Assembly (NCBI RefSeq): GCF_030732865.1
Contig: NZ_JASHKB010000008.1
Coordinates: 1 to 64,000 of the forward strand
Length of the DNA: 64,000 bases
Reading direction: 5' to 3'
DNA from: Roseitalea sp. MMSF_3546
Lineage (GTDB): Bacteria; Pseudomonadota; Alphaproteobacteria; Rhizobiales; Rhizobiaceae
Part shown: positions 20,308 to 29,705 of the stretch, one piece after another
Layout of the letters: each line of letters starts with the position of its first letter
Numbering within the stretch: position 1 is the stretch's first letter
Program-made: the position numbers and the translations under genes
Notes under the pieces: generated by a model
What the model saw: the letters and a program-made list of their open reading frames with translations, nothing else
What the model was told of the DNA's origin: nothing
The model's database searches: none

Positions 20308-22146
20308 ATGACCGACCTAGAAACCATGGTCACACGCGCCACGGCGGCGCCAGCCCAGGCGCCGGGGCGGCCGGAGCTGGGCGAACTGCCCCAATGGCGA
20401 CTTGGCGATCTTTACGAGAGCACCGATGCGCCGGCGCTCAAGCGGGATCTGGACGCGGTCGCCGAACAGGCCAGGGCCTTCGAGCAGGCATGGCAGGGCG
20501 AGCTCGACGCCGCCGCGCGCGCGGGTCGGCTCGGCGAGGCGGTCACTGCCTATGAAGAGCTCGAGGATCTTTCCGGTCGTATCGCTTCGTTCGCCAGCCT
20601 GCTGTACGCCGCCGATACCTCCGATCCGGCACGCGCCAAGTTCTACGGCGACGTCCAGCAGCATCTGACCGCCACGGCAAGCCATCTTCTGTTCTTCGAA
20701 CTGGAGCTCAACCGCATCGAGGAGGCGGTTCTGGAGGCGGCGTTCGCCCAGGATACCGTGCTGGCACGCTATCGGCCCTGGATCAGCGACCTGCGCCTTG
20801 AAAAGCCCTATCAGCTCGAGGACAGGCTCGAGCAGCTTTTCCTGGACAAGTCGGTGACCTCGGCGGTGGCATTCCATCGTCTGTTCGACGAGACGATGAC
20901 CGGCCTGCGCTTTGATGTCGACGGCGAGCAACTGCCGCTCGAGCCGACCCTGAACAAGCTGCAGGATGCCGACCGGACCGTGCGCGAAAAGGCGTTCGGG
21001 GCCCTTGCCGGCACGTTCGGCGACAATGTGCGGATGTTCACGCTGATCACCAACACGCTGGCCAAGGACAAGGAGATCTCGGATCGCTGGCGCGGCTTCG
21101 AGGACGTCGCCGATGCGCGGCATCTGTCGAACCGGGTCGAGCGCGAGGTGGTCGAGGCGCTGGTGGAGGCCGTGCGCGGCGGGTTCGGGCGCATCTCGCA
21201 CCGCTACTACGCCATGAAGGCAAATTGGCTGGGCATGGAGACGATGGATGCCTGGGACCGCAACGCGCCGCTGCCCGAAACGCCGCAGGCCGTGATCGGA
21301 TGGGACGAAGCGCGCAACATCGTGCTGTCGGCCTATCACGGCTTTTCGCCGCAAATGGCCGACATTGCCCGACGCTTCTTCGACCAGGGCTGGATCGACG
21401 CGCCGACGCGGCCGGGCAAGTCGCCCGGAGCCTTTTCGCACCCGACCGTGCCGTCGGCGCATCCCTATATCCTGCTCAACTATCTGGGCAAGCCGCGCGA
21501 CGTGATGACGCTGGCCCATGAACTCGGCCACGGCGTGCATCAGGTGCTGGCGGCCGAGCAGGGCGCACTGATGGCGCAGACGCCGCTGACGCTGGCCGAG
21601 ACCGCCTCGGTGTTCGGCGAGATGCTGACCTTCCGGTCCATGCTCGCGCGGACCGACGAACGGGCCGAGCGCAAGGCGATGCTGGCGCACAAGGCCGAGG
21701 ACATGATCAACACGGTCATCCGGCAGATCGCCTTCTACCTGTTCGAACGCAAGGTGCACCTGGCCCGGCGCGAGGGCGAGTTGACGTCGGAACAGCTCGG
21801 TCGGTTCTGGGTCGAGGTGCAGTCCGAAAGCCTGGGCCCGGCGATCCGGCTCAATCCGGGCTACGAGCATTTCTGGAGCTACGTGCCCCATTTCATCCGC
21901 TCGCCCTTCTACGTCTACGCCTATGCCTTCGGCGATTGCCTGGTGAACTCGCTCTACGCGGTTTATCAGCGCGCCGACAGCGGCTTCCAGGACGCCTATT
22001 TCGACATGCTGCGCGCCGGCGGGACCAAGCACCACAGGGAACTGCTCGCGCCGTTCGGGCTCGATGCCACCGATCCGGACTTCTGGGCGAAGGGACTTGG
22101 CGTGATCGAGGCCATCGTCGACGAACTCGAGGCGATGGACGCGTGA
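20308..22146 (+). CDS. pepF: Oligoendopeptidase F, M3 family
   Basis: The 612-residue zinc peptidase carries HELGH at 404-408 (LAHELGHGVH) and the downstream Glu helix (LTLAETASVFGE) typical of M3B oligoendopeptidase F. These cytoplasmic enzymes cut short peptides of 7-17 residues. Length fits. The start at 20308 has a GGAG site nine bases ahead; a longer frame from 20236 is unlikely to be used. It is divergent from the sigma-54 regulator; the two share about 146 bases. Confidence 0.92.
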   Translation: MTDLETMVTRATAAPAQAPGRPELGELPQWRLGDLYESTDAPALKRDLDAVAEQARAFEQAWQGELDAAARAGRLGEAVTAYEELEDLSGRIASFASLLYAADTSDPARAKFYGDVQQHLTATASHLLFFELELNRIEEAVLEAAFAQDTVLARYRPWISDLRLEKPYQLEDRLEQLFLDKSVTSAVAFHRLFDETMTGLRFDVDGEQLPLEPTLNKLQDADRTVREKAFGALAGTFGDNVRMFTLITNTLAKDKEISDRWRGFEDVADARHLSNRVEREVVEALVEAVRGGFGRISHRYYAMKANWLGMETMDAWDRNAPLPETPQAVIGWDEARNIVLSAYHGFSPQMADIARRFFDQGWIDAPTRPGKSPGAFSHPTVPSAHPYILLNYLGKPRDVMTLAHELGHGVHQVLAAEQGALMAQTPLTLAETASVFGEMLTFRSMLARTDERAERKAMLAHKAEDMINTVIRQIAFYLFERKVHLARREGELTSEQLGRFWVEVQSESLGPAIRLNPGYEHFWSYVPHFIRSPFYVYAYAFGDCLVNSLYAVYQRADSGFQDAYFDMLRAGGTKHHRELLAPFGLDATDPDFWAKGLGVIEAIVDELEAMDA

Positions 22147-22253
22147 AGCGGGCCATGCGGTCTGACGCCCGGCCTGCGGAACCATAGTGGTTTTCTTTGG
22201 ACGCGAAAGCGTCTAGCCTTGCGGCGATGGGGAACAGAACTGGAGTCTTTGCG

Positions 22254-22691
22254 ATGATCACGACGATGGCGAAGGCGCGCGAGCATGGTCCGAAACGCGC
22301 GCGCCGGACAGCGGCTCTTGCGATCGGGGCGATGGCCCTGTCGGGCTGCGTGGCGCTGACGCCGCCGCCGGGCGGCGGTGGTACCGACGGCCGGCTGCGC
22401 GCGGTCGAGGGAACATGGACCGACGCGAGCGGCGTGGCCACGGCAAGCCTGGTCAACGGGCGCTTCGTCAACGTGGCAAACGACACCGGCAACCGTGTGG
22501 CCGAAGGCACCTATACCTATGCCGGGCGTGATCCGGTGACCGGGCAGCCGTCGATCACCTTGAGCTTCTTCTCGCTGCTGCGCGAGACGCGGATCCGCGC
22601 CAATTGCGTGCTGCAAAACCCCAATACGCTCAACTGCACCAATGATTCCGGCCAGCAGTTCCAGTTGCTGCGCCGCTCGCGTATCGGCTGA
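22254..22691 (+). CDS. Omp10-family outer-membrane lipoprotein
   Basis: The 145-residue protein has a lipobox ALSGC (Cys32) after a positively charged start. Its mature part matches the Brucella Omp10 type: VEGTWTDASGV, then the RVAEGTYTY strand, then ANCVLQNPNTLNCTN and FQLLRRS. It is probably anchored in the outer membrane facing the periplasm or surface. Start 22254 has GGAG eight bases before; upstream ATGs in frame at 22227 are less favoured. It follows pepF by 107 bases. Confidence 0.8.
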   Translation: MITTMAKAREHGPKRARRTAALAIGAMALSGCVALTPPPGGGGTDGRLRAVEGTWTDASGVATASLVNGRFVNVANDTGNRVAEGTYTYAGRDPVTGQPSITLSFFSLLRETRIRANCVLQNPNTLNCTNDSGQQFQLLRRSRIG

Positions 22692-22855
22692 CAGCCAGGG
22701 CGCCGTCGCCCGGCCCGGCGATAGCGTCCTGATATTGCGCGACAATCACTGTTTGCCGTTGACTGCGCCGTCAAAACGCTGACACAGTAAGGCCCGATAA
22801 GCGCCGCATCATCACGCGCTGCGGCGCGGTCCCTTGAGGCAGACGGGAGGCCTTC

Positions 22856-25339
22856 ATGAAGAAAATCGCGTTGCTTGCTGCGGCGAGTGTCTCGGCGCTC
22901 GCGCTGAACACGGCCATGGCCAGGGCCGAGTTCACGCTCGACATCCTGCACATCAATGATCTGCACTCGCGGATCGAGCCGATCAACCGGTTCGATTCGA
23001 CCTGCAGCGCCGAGGACGACGCGGCCGGCGAATGCTTCGGCGGCGTGGCCCGGGTGAAGACGAAGATCGACGAGCGACGCAGCGCGCTGACCGACAATGG
23101 CGGCAACGTGCTGGTGCTGGACGCCGGCGACCAGTTCCAGGGCTCGCTGTTCTACACCACCTACAAGGGCGAGGCGGCGGCCGAGTTCATGAACGCGATC
23201 GGTTTCGACGTCATGGCGGTCGGCAATCACGAATTCGACGACGGACCCGAAGCGCTGGCCGAATTCATGGAACAGGTCGAATTCCCCGTCATTTCCGGCA
23301 ACACGCTGGCCGGCGCCAGTTCGCCGCTCGCCGGCATGCTGGACGGCTATGTGATCAAGGAGGTCGGCGGCGAACAGGTCGGCATCGTGTCGGTGCTGGC
23401 GACCGACACCGACGAGACATCTTCGCCGGGGCCGACGATCCTTCTGATCGAGGAGACGCGCTATCTGCAGGACGCGGTCGCCGAGATGGAAGAGGCGGGC
23501 GTGAACAAGATCATCCTGCTGTCCCATGTCGGCCTGCCGCGCGACAGGGAAATCGCCGCGGCCGTCGACGGCATCGACCTGATCGTCGGTGGGCACAGCC
23601 ACACGCTGCTTTCCAACATCGACGAGGACGCTGCGGGGCCCTATCCGGTGGTGGTGCAGAACCCCTCCGGCCAGGACGTGCCGATCGTGCAGGCCTATGC
23701 CTATTCGAAGTATCTGGGCGAATTGCGCGTCGTCTTCGACGATGACGGCAATGTGGTCTCGGCCGAGGGCGAGCCGCACCTGCTCGATGCGGCGGTCACG
23801 CCGGACGCGGAGATCGCGGCCCGCGTCGCCGAACTCAAAGGCCCGATCGAGGAAATGATGGGCGTGGCGGTCGGCGAGGCGACCGGGCCGATCGAGGGCA
23901 GCCGTGAAGTCTGCCGCGCCATGGAATGCTCGATGGGCAATCTGGTGGCCGATGCCATGCTCGAACGCGTCCGCGACCAGGGCATCCAGATCGCCATCCA
24001 GAACGGCGGCGGGCTGCGCGCATCGATCGATGCGGGCGAGGTCACCATGGGCGAGGTGTTCACGGTCCTGCCGTTCCAGAACACGCTGGCGACGTTCCAG
24101 CTCAAGGGTGCCGACATCATCGCCGCGCTGGAAAACGGCGTCGGCCAGATCGAGGAGGGCGCCGGACGCTTTCCGCAGGTGGCCGGCCTTTCCTATGTCT
24201 TCGATATCGAGGCCGAGCCGGGCAGCCGCATCTCCGACGTGATGGTGATCGATGCGGACGGCAATGCCACCGCGCTCGACCCGGAGGCGACCTATGGCGT
24301 GGTCTCCAACAATTTCATGCGCAATGGCGGCGACGGCTATGCGATGTTCGCCTCCAACGCGATGAATGCCTATGATTTCGGCCCCGGTCTCGAACAGGTG
24401 GTCGCCGACTATCTTGGCGAGAACAGCCCCTATGAGCCCTATACGGACGGGCGCATCACGGCCGCCGCGGACGCGATGGCCGACGACGACATGGCGGATG
24501 AGCAGGCGGCCGCGGCGGACGACGAGCCGCTTGTCGTGCCGCCCGAAACCGGTCTAGCCGCCGACACGCTGTCCACCGAAGGGCCCACCGTCGAGATCGA
24601 GGACGACATGGCCGACGCCGCCGAGACGCCCGCCGTCGAAGAGGACGTGGCCGAGGACATTCCGACCGTGGTGCCGCCCGAAACCAGCCTTGCCGCCGAG
24701 ACGCTGTCGACGGAGGGTCCGACGTTGCAGGCCGAAGAGCCGATGGCGGAGGACCAGATGGCGGCCGAGGATGCGATGGCCGAGGACGAGATGGCGGCCG
24801 AAGAGCCAATGGCCGAGGACGAGATGGCCGCCGAAGAGCCGATGGCAGAGGACGAGATGGCTGCCGAGGATGCCATGGCCGAGGACGAGATGGCTGCCGA
24901 GGATGCCATGGCCGAGGACGAGATGGCGGCCGAAGAGCCGATGGCCGAGGACGAGATGGCCGCCGAGGATGCCATGGCCGAAGACGAGATGGCGGCCGAG
25001 GATGCCATGGCCGAAGACGAGATGGCGGCCGAAGAGCCGATGGCCGAGGACGAGATGGCGGCCGAAGAGCCGATGGCCGAGGACGAGATGGCGGCTGAGG
25101 ATGCCATGGCTGAAGACGAGATGGCCGCCGAGGATGCCATGGCCGAGGACGATATGGCGGCCGAGGATGCCATGGACGGCATGCGGAGCCATACCGTCGT
25201 CGCCGGCGATACGCTCTGGGAACTGGCCCGCGAATATTACGGTGATGCCACCATGTGGCGTACGATCGCGCAGGCCAATCCGGACTTGTCCAGCCGTGCC
25301 CTGCCGATCGGCGCGGAGCTGCAGATTCCCGCCCAGTAG
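22856..25339 (+). CDS. Secreted 5'-nucleotidase/UshA-type metallophosphatase with acidic repeat and LysM domain
   Basis: The 827-residue protein has a signal peptide (1-24), a calcineurin-like phosphatase domain with HINDLHSR, DAGDQFQGS, VGNHEFDDG, LSHVG and GGHSHTLL, and a 5'-nucleotidase C-terminal domain with IQNGGGLRASI and NNFMRNGGDGY ending at about residue 530. Then come two copies of a VVPPET-LAA-TLSTEGPT unit and 13 Met-Ala-Glu-Asp 11-residue repeats (DNA 24743-25171), ending in a LysM domain (HTVVAGDTLWELA to the stop). LysM suggests peptidoglycan anchoring. It would split nucleotides or sugar-nucleotides in the periplasm. The repeat-LysM tail is unusual for the family. Confidence 0.88.
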   Translation: MKKIALLAAASVSALALNTAMARAEFTLDILHINDLHSRIEPINRFDSTCSAEDDAAGECFGGVARVKTKIDERRSALTDNGGNVLVLDAGDQFQGSLFYTTYKGEAAAEFMNAIGFDVMAVGNHEFDDGPEALAEFMEQVEFPVISGNTLAGASSPLAGMLDGYVIKEVGGEQVGIVSVLATDTDETSSPGPTILLIEETRYLQDAVAEMEEAGVNKIILLSHVGLPRDREIAAAVDGIDLIVGGHSHTLLSNIDEDAAGPYPVVVQNPSGQDVPIVQAYAYSKYLGELRVVFDDDGNVVSAEGEPHLLDAAVTPDAEIAARVAELKGPIEEMMGVAVGEATGPIEGSREVCRAMECSMGNLVADAMLERVRDQGIQIAIQNGGGLRASIDAGEVTMGEVFTVLPFQNTLATFQLKGADIIAALENGVGQIEEGAGRFPQVAGLSYVFDIEAEPGSRISDVMVIDADGNATALDPEATYGVVSNNFMRNGGDGYAMFASNAMNAYDFGPGLEQVVADYLGENSPYEPYTDGRITAAADAMADDDMADEQAAAADDEPLVVPPETGLAADTLSTEGPTVEIEDDMADAAETPAVEEDVAEDIPTVVPPETSLAAETLSTEGPTLQAEEPMAEDQMAAEDAMAEDEMAAEEPMAEDEMAAEEPMAEDEMAAEDAMAEDEMAAEDAMAEDEMAAEEPMAEDEMAAEDAMAEDEMAAEDAMAEDEMAAEEPMAEDEMAAEEPMAEDEMAAEDAMAEDEMAAEDAMAEDDMAAEDAMDGMRSHTVVAGDTLWELAREYYGDATMWRTIAQANPDLSSRALPIGAELQIPAQ
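24743..25171 (+). repeat. Thirteen in-frame 33-bp tandem repeats (acidic 11-mer)
   Basis: Thirteen successive 33-base units encode MAEDEMAAE(D/E)(A/P), beginning with a variant (MAEDQMAAEDA) and ending with one (MAEDDMAAEDA). The units differ by synonymous and a few missense changes. Two versions, ...EDA and ...EEP, are mixed in a non-random order. The repeat links the nucleotidase core to the LysM domain. It carries about four acidic residues per unit and would be highly negative. Confidence 0.9.
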
Positions 25340-25358
25340 ATCGGCCCGCGCTGCGAAC

Positions 25359-25380
25359 AGGCGCCCGCGCGCGGGCGCCT
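25359..25380 (+). terminator. Perfect GC palindrome after the nucleotidase gene
   Basis: A 22-bp perfect palindrome (AGGCGCCCGCG core) lies 19 bases past the stop codon. It could form a strong hairpin, but only a weak T-run follows, so Rho-independent activity is uncertain. Confidence 0.4.
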
Positions 25381-25538
25381 GATTGCGTTGTCGCGCCGGG
25401 CGCGGTGCACGAACCGGCCGCCAAGCGCACCGCAAGCGCGCCGCCTCTTGTCCTTTTGCCGCATTGATTTCGCCGTTCGAGGAGCTACATCGCGTCAGGT
25501 AACGGGGACGGCCAGCGCGAACGGGACGCATTCTTGCC

Positions 25539-26603
25539 ATGAACATGCAGACCAGCATCGATCGCTCGCTCGCAAAGCAGGTCGGACCCCTGCCCACCGA
25601 CCATCCGCCCGTGCGCATCGGCAAGGTGGGCGTGCTGCTGATCAATCTGGGCACGCCCGACGGCACCGACTACCGTTCCATGCGGCGCTATCTGGCCGAA
25701 TTCCTCACTGACAAGCGGGTCATCGAATGGCCCCGGGCGATCTGGTATCCGATCCTCTACGGCATCGTGCTGAACACGCGGCCCGGTCGCGTCGGCAAGG
25801 CCTATGAGGAAATCTGGAACAAGGAAAAGGACGAGAGCTTCCTGCGCACCTATACGCGCGCGCAGGCCGACAAGCTGGGCGAGGCGCTCAAGGCGCATGA
25901 GAACGTCGTCGTCGACTGGGGCATGCGCTATGGCAATCCCTCGATCCGTTCGCGCATCGAGGCGCTGCGCGAAAAGGGGTGCGACCGCATCGTCGCCTTC
26001 CCGCTCTACCCGCAATATTCGGCGACCACGACCGCCACGGTCAACGACAAGGTGTTCGAGGCGCTGTCGGCGATGCGCTACATGCCGGCCCTGCGCGTCG
26101 TGCCGCAATATCACGACGAACCGGTCTATATCGAGGCGCTGGCGCGCTCCATCGAGGCGCATCTGTCATCGCTCGATTTCGAGCCGGAGCGGGTCATTGC
26201 CTCCTATCACGGCATTCCGCAAAGCTATTTCAAGCGCGGCGATCCCTATCACTGCCATTGCCACAAGACCTCGCGTCTGCTCGAGCAGCGCCTTGGCTGG
26301 GAAAAGGGCCGGCTGATGACCTGTTTCCAGTCGCGCTTCGGCCCCGAGGAGTGGCTGCAGCCCTATACAGACAAGACGCTCGAGGAACTGCCGTCACAGG
26401 GGATCACGAAGGTCGCCACCTTCAATCCCGGCTTCGTGTCCGACTGCCTGGAGACGCTCGAGGAGATCGCCGGCGAGGGCGAGGAGATCTTCATGGAAGC
26501 GGGCGGCACGCACTACACCCACATTCCCTGCCTCAATGACAGCGCCGAAGGCATGAGCGTGATCGAAACGCTTGTGCGCCGCGAACTGCAGGGCTGGATC
26601 TGA
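25539..26603 (+). CDS. hemH: Ferrochelatase
   Basis: The 354-residue enzyme inserts ferrous iron into protoporphyrin IX in the last step of heme synthesis. It shows the family pattern: LLINLGTPDGTDYRSMRRYLAEFL, the DWGMRYGNPS segment, FPLYPQYSATTTA, then SYHGIPQSY with the catalytic His, and EAGGTHYTHIPCLND at the C-terminus. Length fits bacterial ferrochelatases. No transmembrane helix is seen; it is peripheral. No [2Fe-2S] cysteine tail is obvious, as in many bacteria. Confidence 0.96.
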   Translation: MNMQTSIDRSLAKQVGPLPTDHPPVRIGKVGVLLINLGTPDGTDYRSMRRYLAEFLTDKRVIEWPRAIWYPILYGIVLNTRPGRVGKAYEEIWNKEKDESFLRTYTRAQADKLGEALKAHENVVVDWGMRYGNPSIRSRIEALREKGCDRIVAFPLYPQYSATTTATVNDKVFEALSAMRYMPALRVVPQYHDEPVYIEALARSIEAHLSSLDFEPERVIASYHGIPQSYFKRGDPYHCHCHKTSRLLEQRLGWEKGRLMTCFQSRFGPEEWLQPYTDKTLEELPSQGITKVATFNPGFVSDCLETLEEIAGEGEEIFMEAGGTHYTHIPCLNDSAEGMSVIETLVRRELQGWI

Positions 26604-26613
26604 GGCCGGCAAG

Positions 26614-26780
26614 AGCCCCTCACCCTCATCCTCTCCCCGCTTGCCGGGAGAGGGGATCTCCACATCGCGCTTGATCGCCCGGATGCGTGCGCGGATGTCC
26701 CGTCCCTCGCCCCGTTTACGGGGAGAGGCATACGAGGCTTCGCGAATGAAATGAGCGTTAGCCGCAGTCGGGTGAGGGCT
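26614..26780. repeat. Palindromic intergenic repeat with terminal inverted repeats
   Basis: The 167-base element begins AGCCCCTCACCC and ends GGGTGAGGGCT, an imperfect terminal inverted repeat. It holds an 8-bp stem (26630-26637 with 26646-26653) and a second CG-rich CCCCG...CGGGG pair near 26719. This architecture (CTCACCCTCATCCTCTCCCC ... GGGAGAGG) is common as dispersed extragenic repeats in Proteobacteria. It lies between hemH and the kpsF-like gene, with no open gene in it. Copy number elsewhere cannot be seen here. Confidence 0.7.
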
Positions 26781-26806
26781 GTTTGAACGCGAGCGCGCCT
26801 GCGCCC

Positions 26807-27802
26807 TCAGGCCACGCCGACGCGCAGCAGGTCGTGCAGGTGCACGATGCCGACCGGCCGGCCGTCCTCGACGATCATCAGCGCGGTGATGGAGGCGGCA
26901 TTGACGATGGTCAGCGCGGTCGCCGCCAGCGCATCGGCGGCGATCGTCTTGGGCTCGCGCGTCATCACCTCGTCGACCTGCATCGACAAAAGGTCCGCAT
27001 CGATATGCCGGCGCAGGTCGCCATCGGTGACGATGCCGGCCAGCCGTCCGTCGCCATCGACCACCCCGACGCAGCCGAACCCCTTCTGCGAGATCTGCAC
27101 GATCGCCTGGCGCATGGAGGTGCCGGCGGCGACCAGCGGCAGCCTGTCGCCGGTGTGCATCAGATCGCCGACGCGCGTCAGGTTGGCGCCGAGCTGGCCG
27201 CCGGGGTGAAAATCGCGGAACTGGTCGGCCGTGAACCCCCGGTTTTCCAGAAGCGCCACCGCCAGCGCGTCGCCCATGGCGAGCTGCATGATCGAGGAGG
27301 TGGTCGGCGCCAGTCCGTGCGGGCAGGCCTCCTCGGCCCTTGGCAGCAGGAGCACGATCGCCGCCTCGCGCGCCAGCGCCGATGTCGCCCCGGCGGTGAT
27401 CGCGATCAGCGGGATCGAAAAGCGCCTGGCAAAGGAGACGATGCCGCCCAGCTCCTTGGCCTCGCCCGACCAGGACAGGCAGATGATGGCGTCGTCGCGG
27501 GTGATCATGCCCAGATCGCCGTGATTGGCTTCGGCCGGATGGACGAAATAGGCCGGCGTGCCGGTCGAGGCGAGCGTGGCGGCGATCTTGGTGGCGATGT
27601 GTCCGCTCTTGCCGACCCCGGAGACGATCACCCGGCCGGGACGGGCGCGGATGGTCTCGATGGCGGCGGCGAACGGGGCGCGCAGCCCGTCGCGCAGCGC
27701 ATCGGCCAGGGCGTGGAGCCCGTCGGCCTCGCTTGCCAGCGTGCGCATTGCGGATTGCAGGGGATCGGGCGTGGCCGGGGTCGGTGCGGGTCTTGGTTTC
27801 AT
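26807..27802 (-). CDS. KpsF/GutQ family arabinose-5-phosphate isomerase
   Basis: The 331-residue protein has a SIS domain (VSGVGKSGHIATKIAATLASTG, then HGDLGMI, then SWSGEAKEL) and two CBS domains (around VGDLMHTGDR... and VDEVMTREPK...). It isomerises ribulose 5-phosphate to arabinose 5-phosphate, the first step to KDO for lipopolysaccharide. This is typical of KdsD/KpsF of normal length. It is transcribed away from the outer-membrane barrel gene. Which of KdsD/KpsF/GutQ applies is not decidable here. Confidence 0.9.
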   Translation of the reverse strand: MKPRPAPTPATPDPLQSAMRTLASEADGLHALADALRDGLRAPFAAAIETIRARPGRVIVSGVGKSGHIATKIAATLASTGTPAYFVHPAEANHGDLGMITRDDAIICLSWSGEAKELGGIVSFARRFSIPLIAITAGATSALAREAAIVLLLPRAEEACPHGLAPTTSSIMQLAMGDALAVALLENRGFTADQFRDFHPGGQLGANLTRVGDLMHTGDRLPLVAAGTSMRQAIVQISQKGFGCVGVVDGDGRLAGIVTDGDLRRHIDADLLSMQVDEVMTREPKTIAADALAATALTIVNAASITALMIVEDGRPVGIVHLHDLLRVGVA

Positions 27803-27956
27803 GCGGAGTCCGCCGGTGTCGGGTCGTCGGTCAGCTACTCCAGACGGCGCGTCATGTCCACGATTTCAAGGGCGCACGGGCGGGCCGTGAACGCTTCCTT
27901 AACCGCTTGTGTTTACCCGATGGTAAGGCATTTCACACCGTCCGTGCGAGAACAAG

Positions 27957-29579
27957 GTGATCCCGAGCCGGCCCTTTCATGGCACTTCGCTTCACAGTGC
28001 TGCCCTCGTGGCCGGCCTTGTCGCGCTCGCCGGTCCGGCGGCGGGGCAGGTGCTGCCCGACCTGCGTGGCGAAGTGAACGAGAACGTGCTCGGCGTGCCG
28101 GGCGCACGCGACCGGGCCGTGCCGGCGGCAGGCAGTGACGATGATCCGGCACAGGCGGGTCGCGCCAGGGGCGACCGGCCCGTGAGCGCGGCCGGTCTCG
28201 CCGTCGACGGCAGCGTGACCATCGATCTCGACGATGACGCGGCGACCCTGCCCGAGGACGACGCCCGGGTGATCACCGGTTCGGTCGCCCAGGCGCCGGA
28301 AGAGACCGCCGACGTGCTTTCCGGCCGTGCCGAGCCGGCCGCGCGCGCGGCGCCCGTGCAGACCGGGGTCGGTGTGCCAGAGGACGACCCCTTCGCTCCG
28401 CTCGGCCTGCGCATCGGCACGTTCGACGTCAACACCACGCTCGAAATCGGCGCGACGGCGCTGCGTACGCGCACGAGCGTCGCCGATCCGGGTCCGCCGC
28501 CGTCCTTGAGCGATGAAGTCTCGACCGGCGTTCTGGGCGAGATCGGCCTGGACGTCCGCGCCGTGTCGGACTGGAGCCGGCACGCGCTGGAACTCGACCT
28601 GGCCGGCCGGCTGCCGTTCCCGGTCAGCGGCGAGGAGGACGATGAGCCCACGCTCGATCTCAGCGCATTGCTGCGTCTCGATCTGGGCCTCGATACGACG
28701 CTGACGGCGCGGGCCGGCTATGGCTACAGCCGCGACGATCCGGCCTCCGCGGCCTTTTTCGTCGCCACCGATCCGGTGCTGTTTCCCGGCATCGAGGGCA
28801 CGAACACGCCCGACAAGCACGCGCTGACCGGCTCGCTGGCGCTGTCGCGCGATATCGGGCCGGTGACCGGCGAGGCCGAAGCCTCCGTGGCGCGCGAGAT
28901 CCACGGCGCGGCGGCGCTCAGCGACGGCAGTTCGGTCTCGCAGGGCGACCTCGATTTCACGCGGGTCGGGCTGCGCCTGCGTGGCGGTCTCGACACGGCG
29001 GGTGTGCTGGCGCCTTTCGCCGAGGCCGAATTCAGCCAGCGGCTGATGGACGAGCGGCCCGACACGGCCGGCCTCGACCGTAACGCGACCCGCTATGCGG
29101 GGCGGGTGGGCATCGCGCTGAACCGGGGCGAAAAGCTCAATGGCGAGGTGGCGATCGGCTATGTGTATGAAGACATCGCCGACCCGACGCTTGCCGATAT
29201 CGGCGGGGTGTCGCTGGATGGCGCGCTCAACTGGTCGCCGCGGCGCGGCACCGATCTGCGGATCGGGCTGAGAACGACGACGCAGTCGAGCGGGGCGGCC
29301 GATGTCAGCGGCTCGGTCAACTATGCCGGAACGATGAGCGCGACGCATCGGGCGCGCGCCAATCTGCAACTGGAAGGCGAGGCGAGCCTCGACTACGAGG
29401 ACGTCACCGGCGCCAATGCCGATACCGTCACGGCGGCCGCGTCGGTGGGCGCGACGGTCTGGCTGAACCGGTTCGTCGGCCTGTCCGGCCGGATCGGACA
29501 CGAGAAGGTGTTCAGCTCGGACCCGACCGAACGCAGCGAGTCCAGCAATGCGTTTGTGGGCTTGAGGATGCAGCGCTGA
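27957..29579 (+). CDS. Outer-membrane beta-barrel protein, unknown function
   Basis: The 540-residue protein starts with a GTG and a signal peptide (SAALVAGLVALAGPAAGQ). A ~100-residue acidic, low-complexity region follows, with many Asp and Glu. The rest is a run of amphipathic beta-strands (e.g. TLEIGATALRTRTS, HALELDLAGRLPF, NGEVAIGYVYED, FVGLRMQR) ending in a terminal aromatic-like residue pattern that fits outer-membrane barrels. This looks like the rhizobial outer-membrane beta-barrel family. The GTG at 27957 has GAG six bases before; no in-frame ATG is near. Function is not known. Confidence 0.75.
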   Translation: MIPSRPFHGTSLHSAALVAGLVALAGPAAGQVLPDLRGEVNENVLGVPGARDRAVPAAGSDDDPAQAGRARGDRPVSAAGLAVDGSVTIDLDDDAATLPEDDARVITGSVAQAPEETADVLSGRAEPAARAAPVQTGVGVPEDDPFAPLGLRIGTFDVNTTLEIGATALRTRTSVADPGPPPSLSDEVSTGVLGEIGLDVRAVSDWSRHALELDLAGRLPFPVSGEEDDEPTLDLSALLRLDLGLDTTLTARAGYGYSRDDPASAAFFVATDPVLFPGIEGTNTPDKHALTGSLALSRDIGPVTGEAEASVAREIHGAAALSDGSSVSQGDLDFTRVGLRLRGGLDTAGVLAPFAEAEFSQRLMDERPDTAGLDRNATRYAGRVGIALNRGEKLNGEVAIGYVYEDIADPTLADIGGVSLDGALNWSPRRGTDLRIGLRTTTQSSGAADVSGSVNYAGTMSATHRARANLQLEGEASLDYEDVTGANADTVTAAASVGATVWLNRFVGLSGRIGHEKVFSSDPTERSESSNAFVGLRMQR

Positions 29580-29705
29580 CGCTGCGGCAGCGGTTTGCAG
29601 GCCGGTCTGCCGAAATTTCGCCATCGATGTGCTGCATTCACCCGCAGAAAACTCGAGGCGAATCAGGGTTGGCGTCGCGTATCGCGAACCAGAGGAAGGC
29701 TTGAG

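Noticed and set aside
24743-25171. CRISPR-like regular repeat array
   Set aside because: Units are 33 bases without spacers, in frame, and encode an acidic protein repeat in the nucleotidase.
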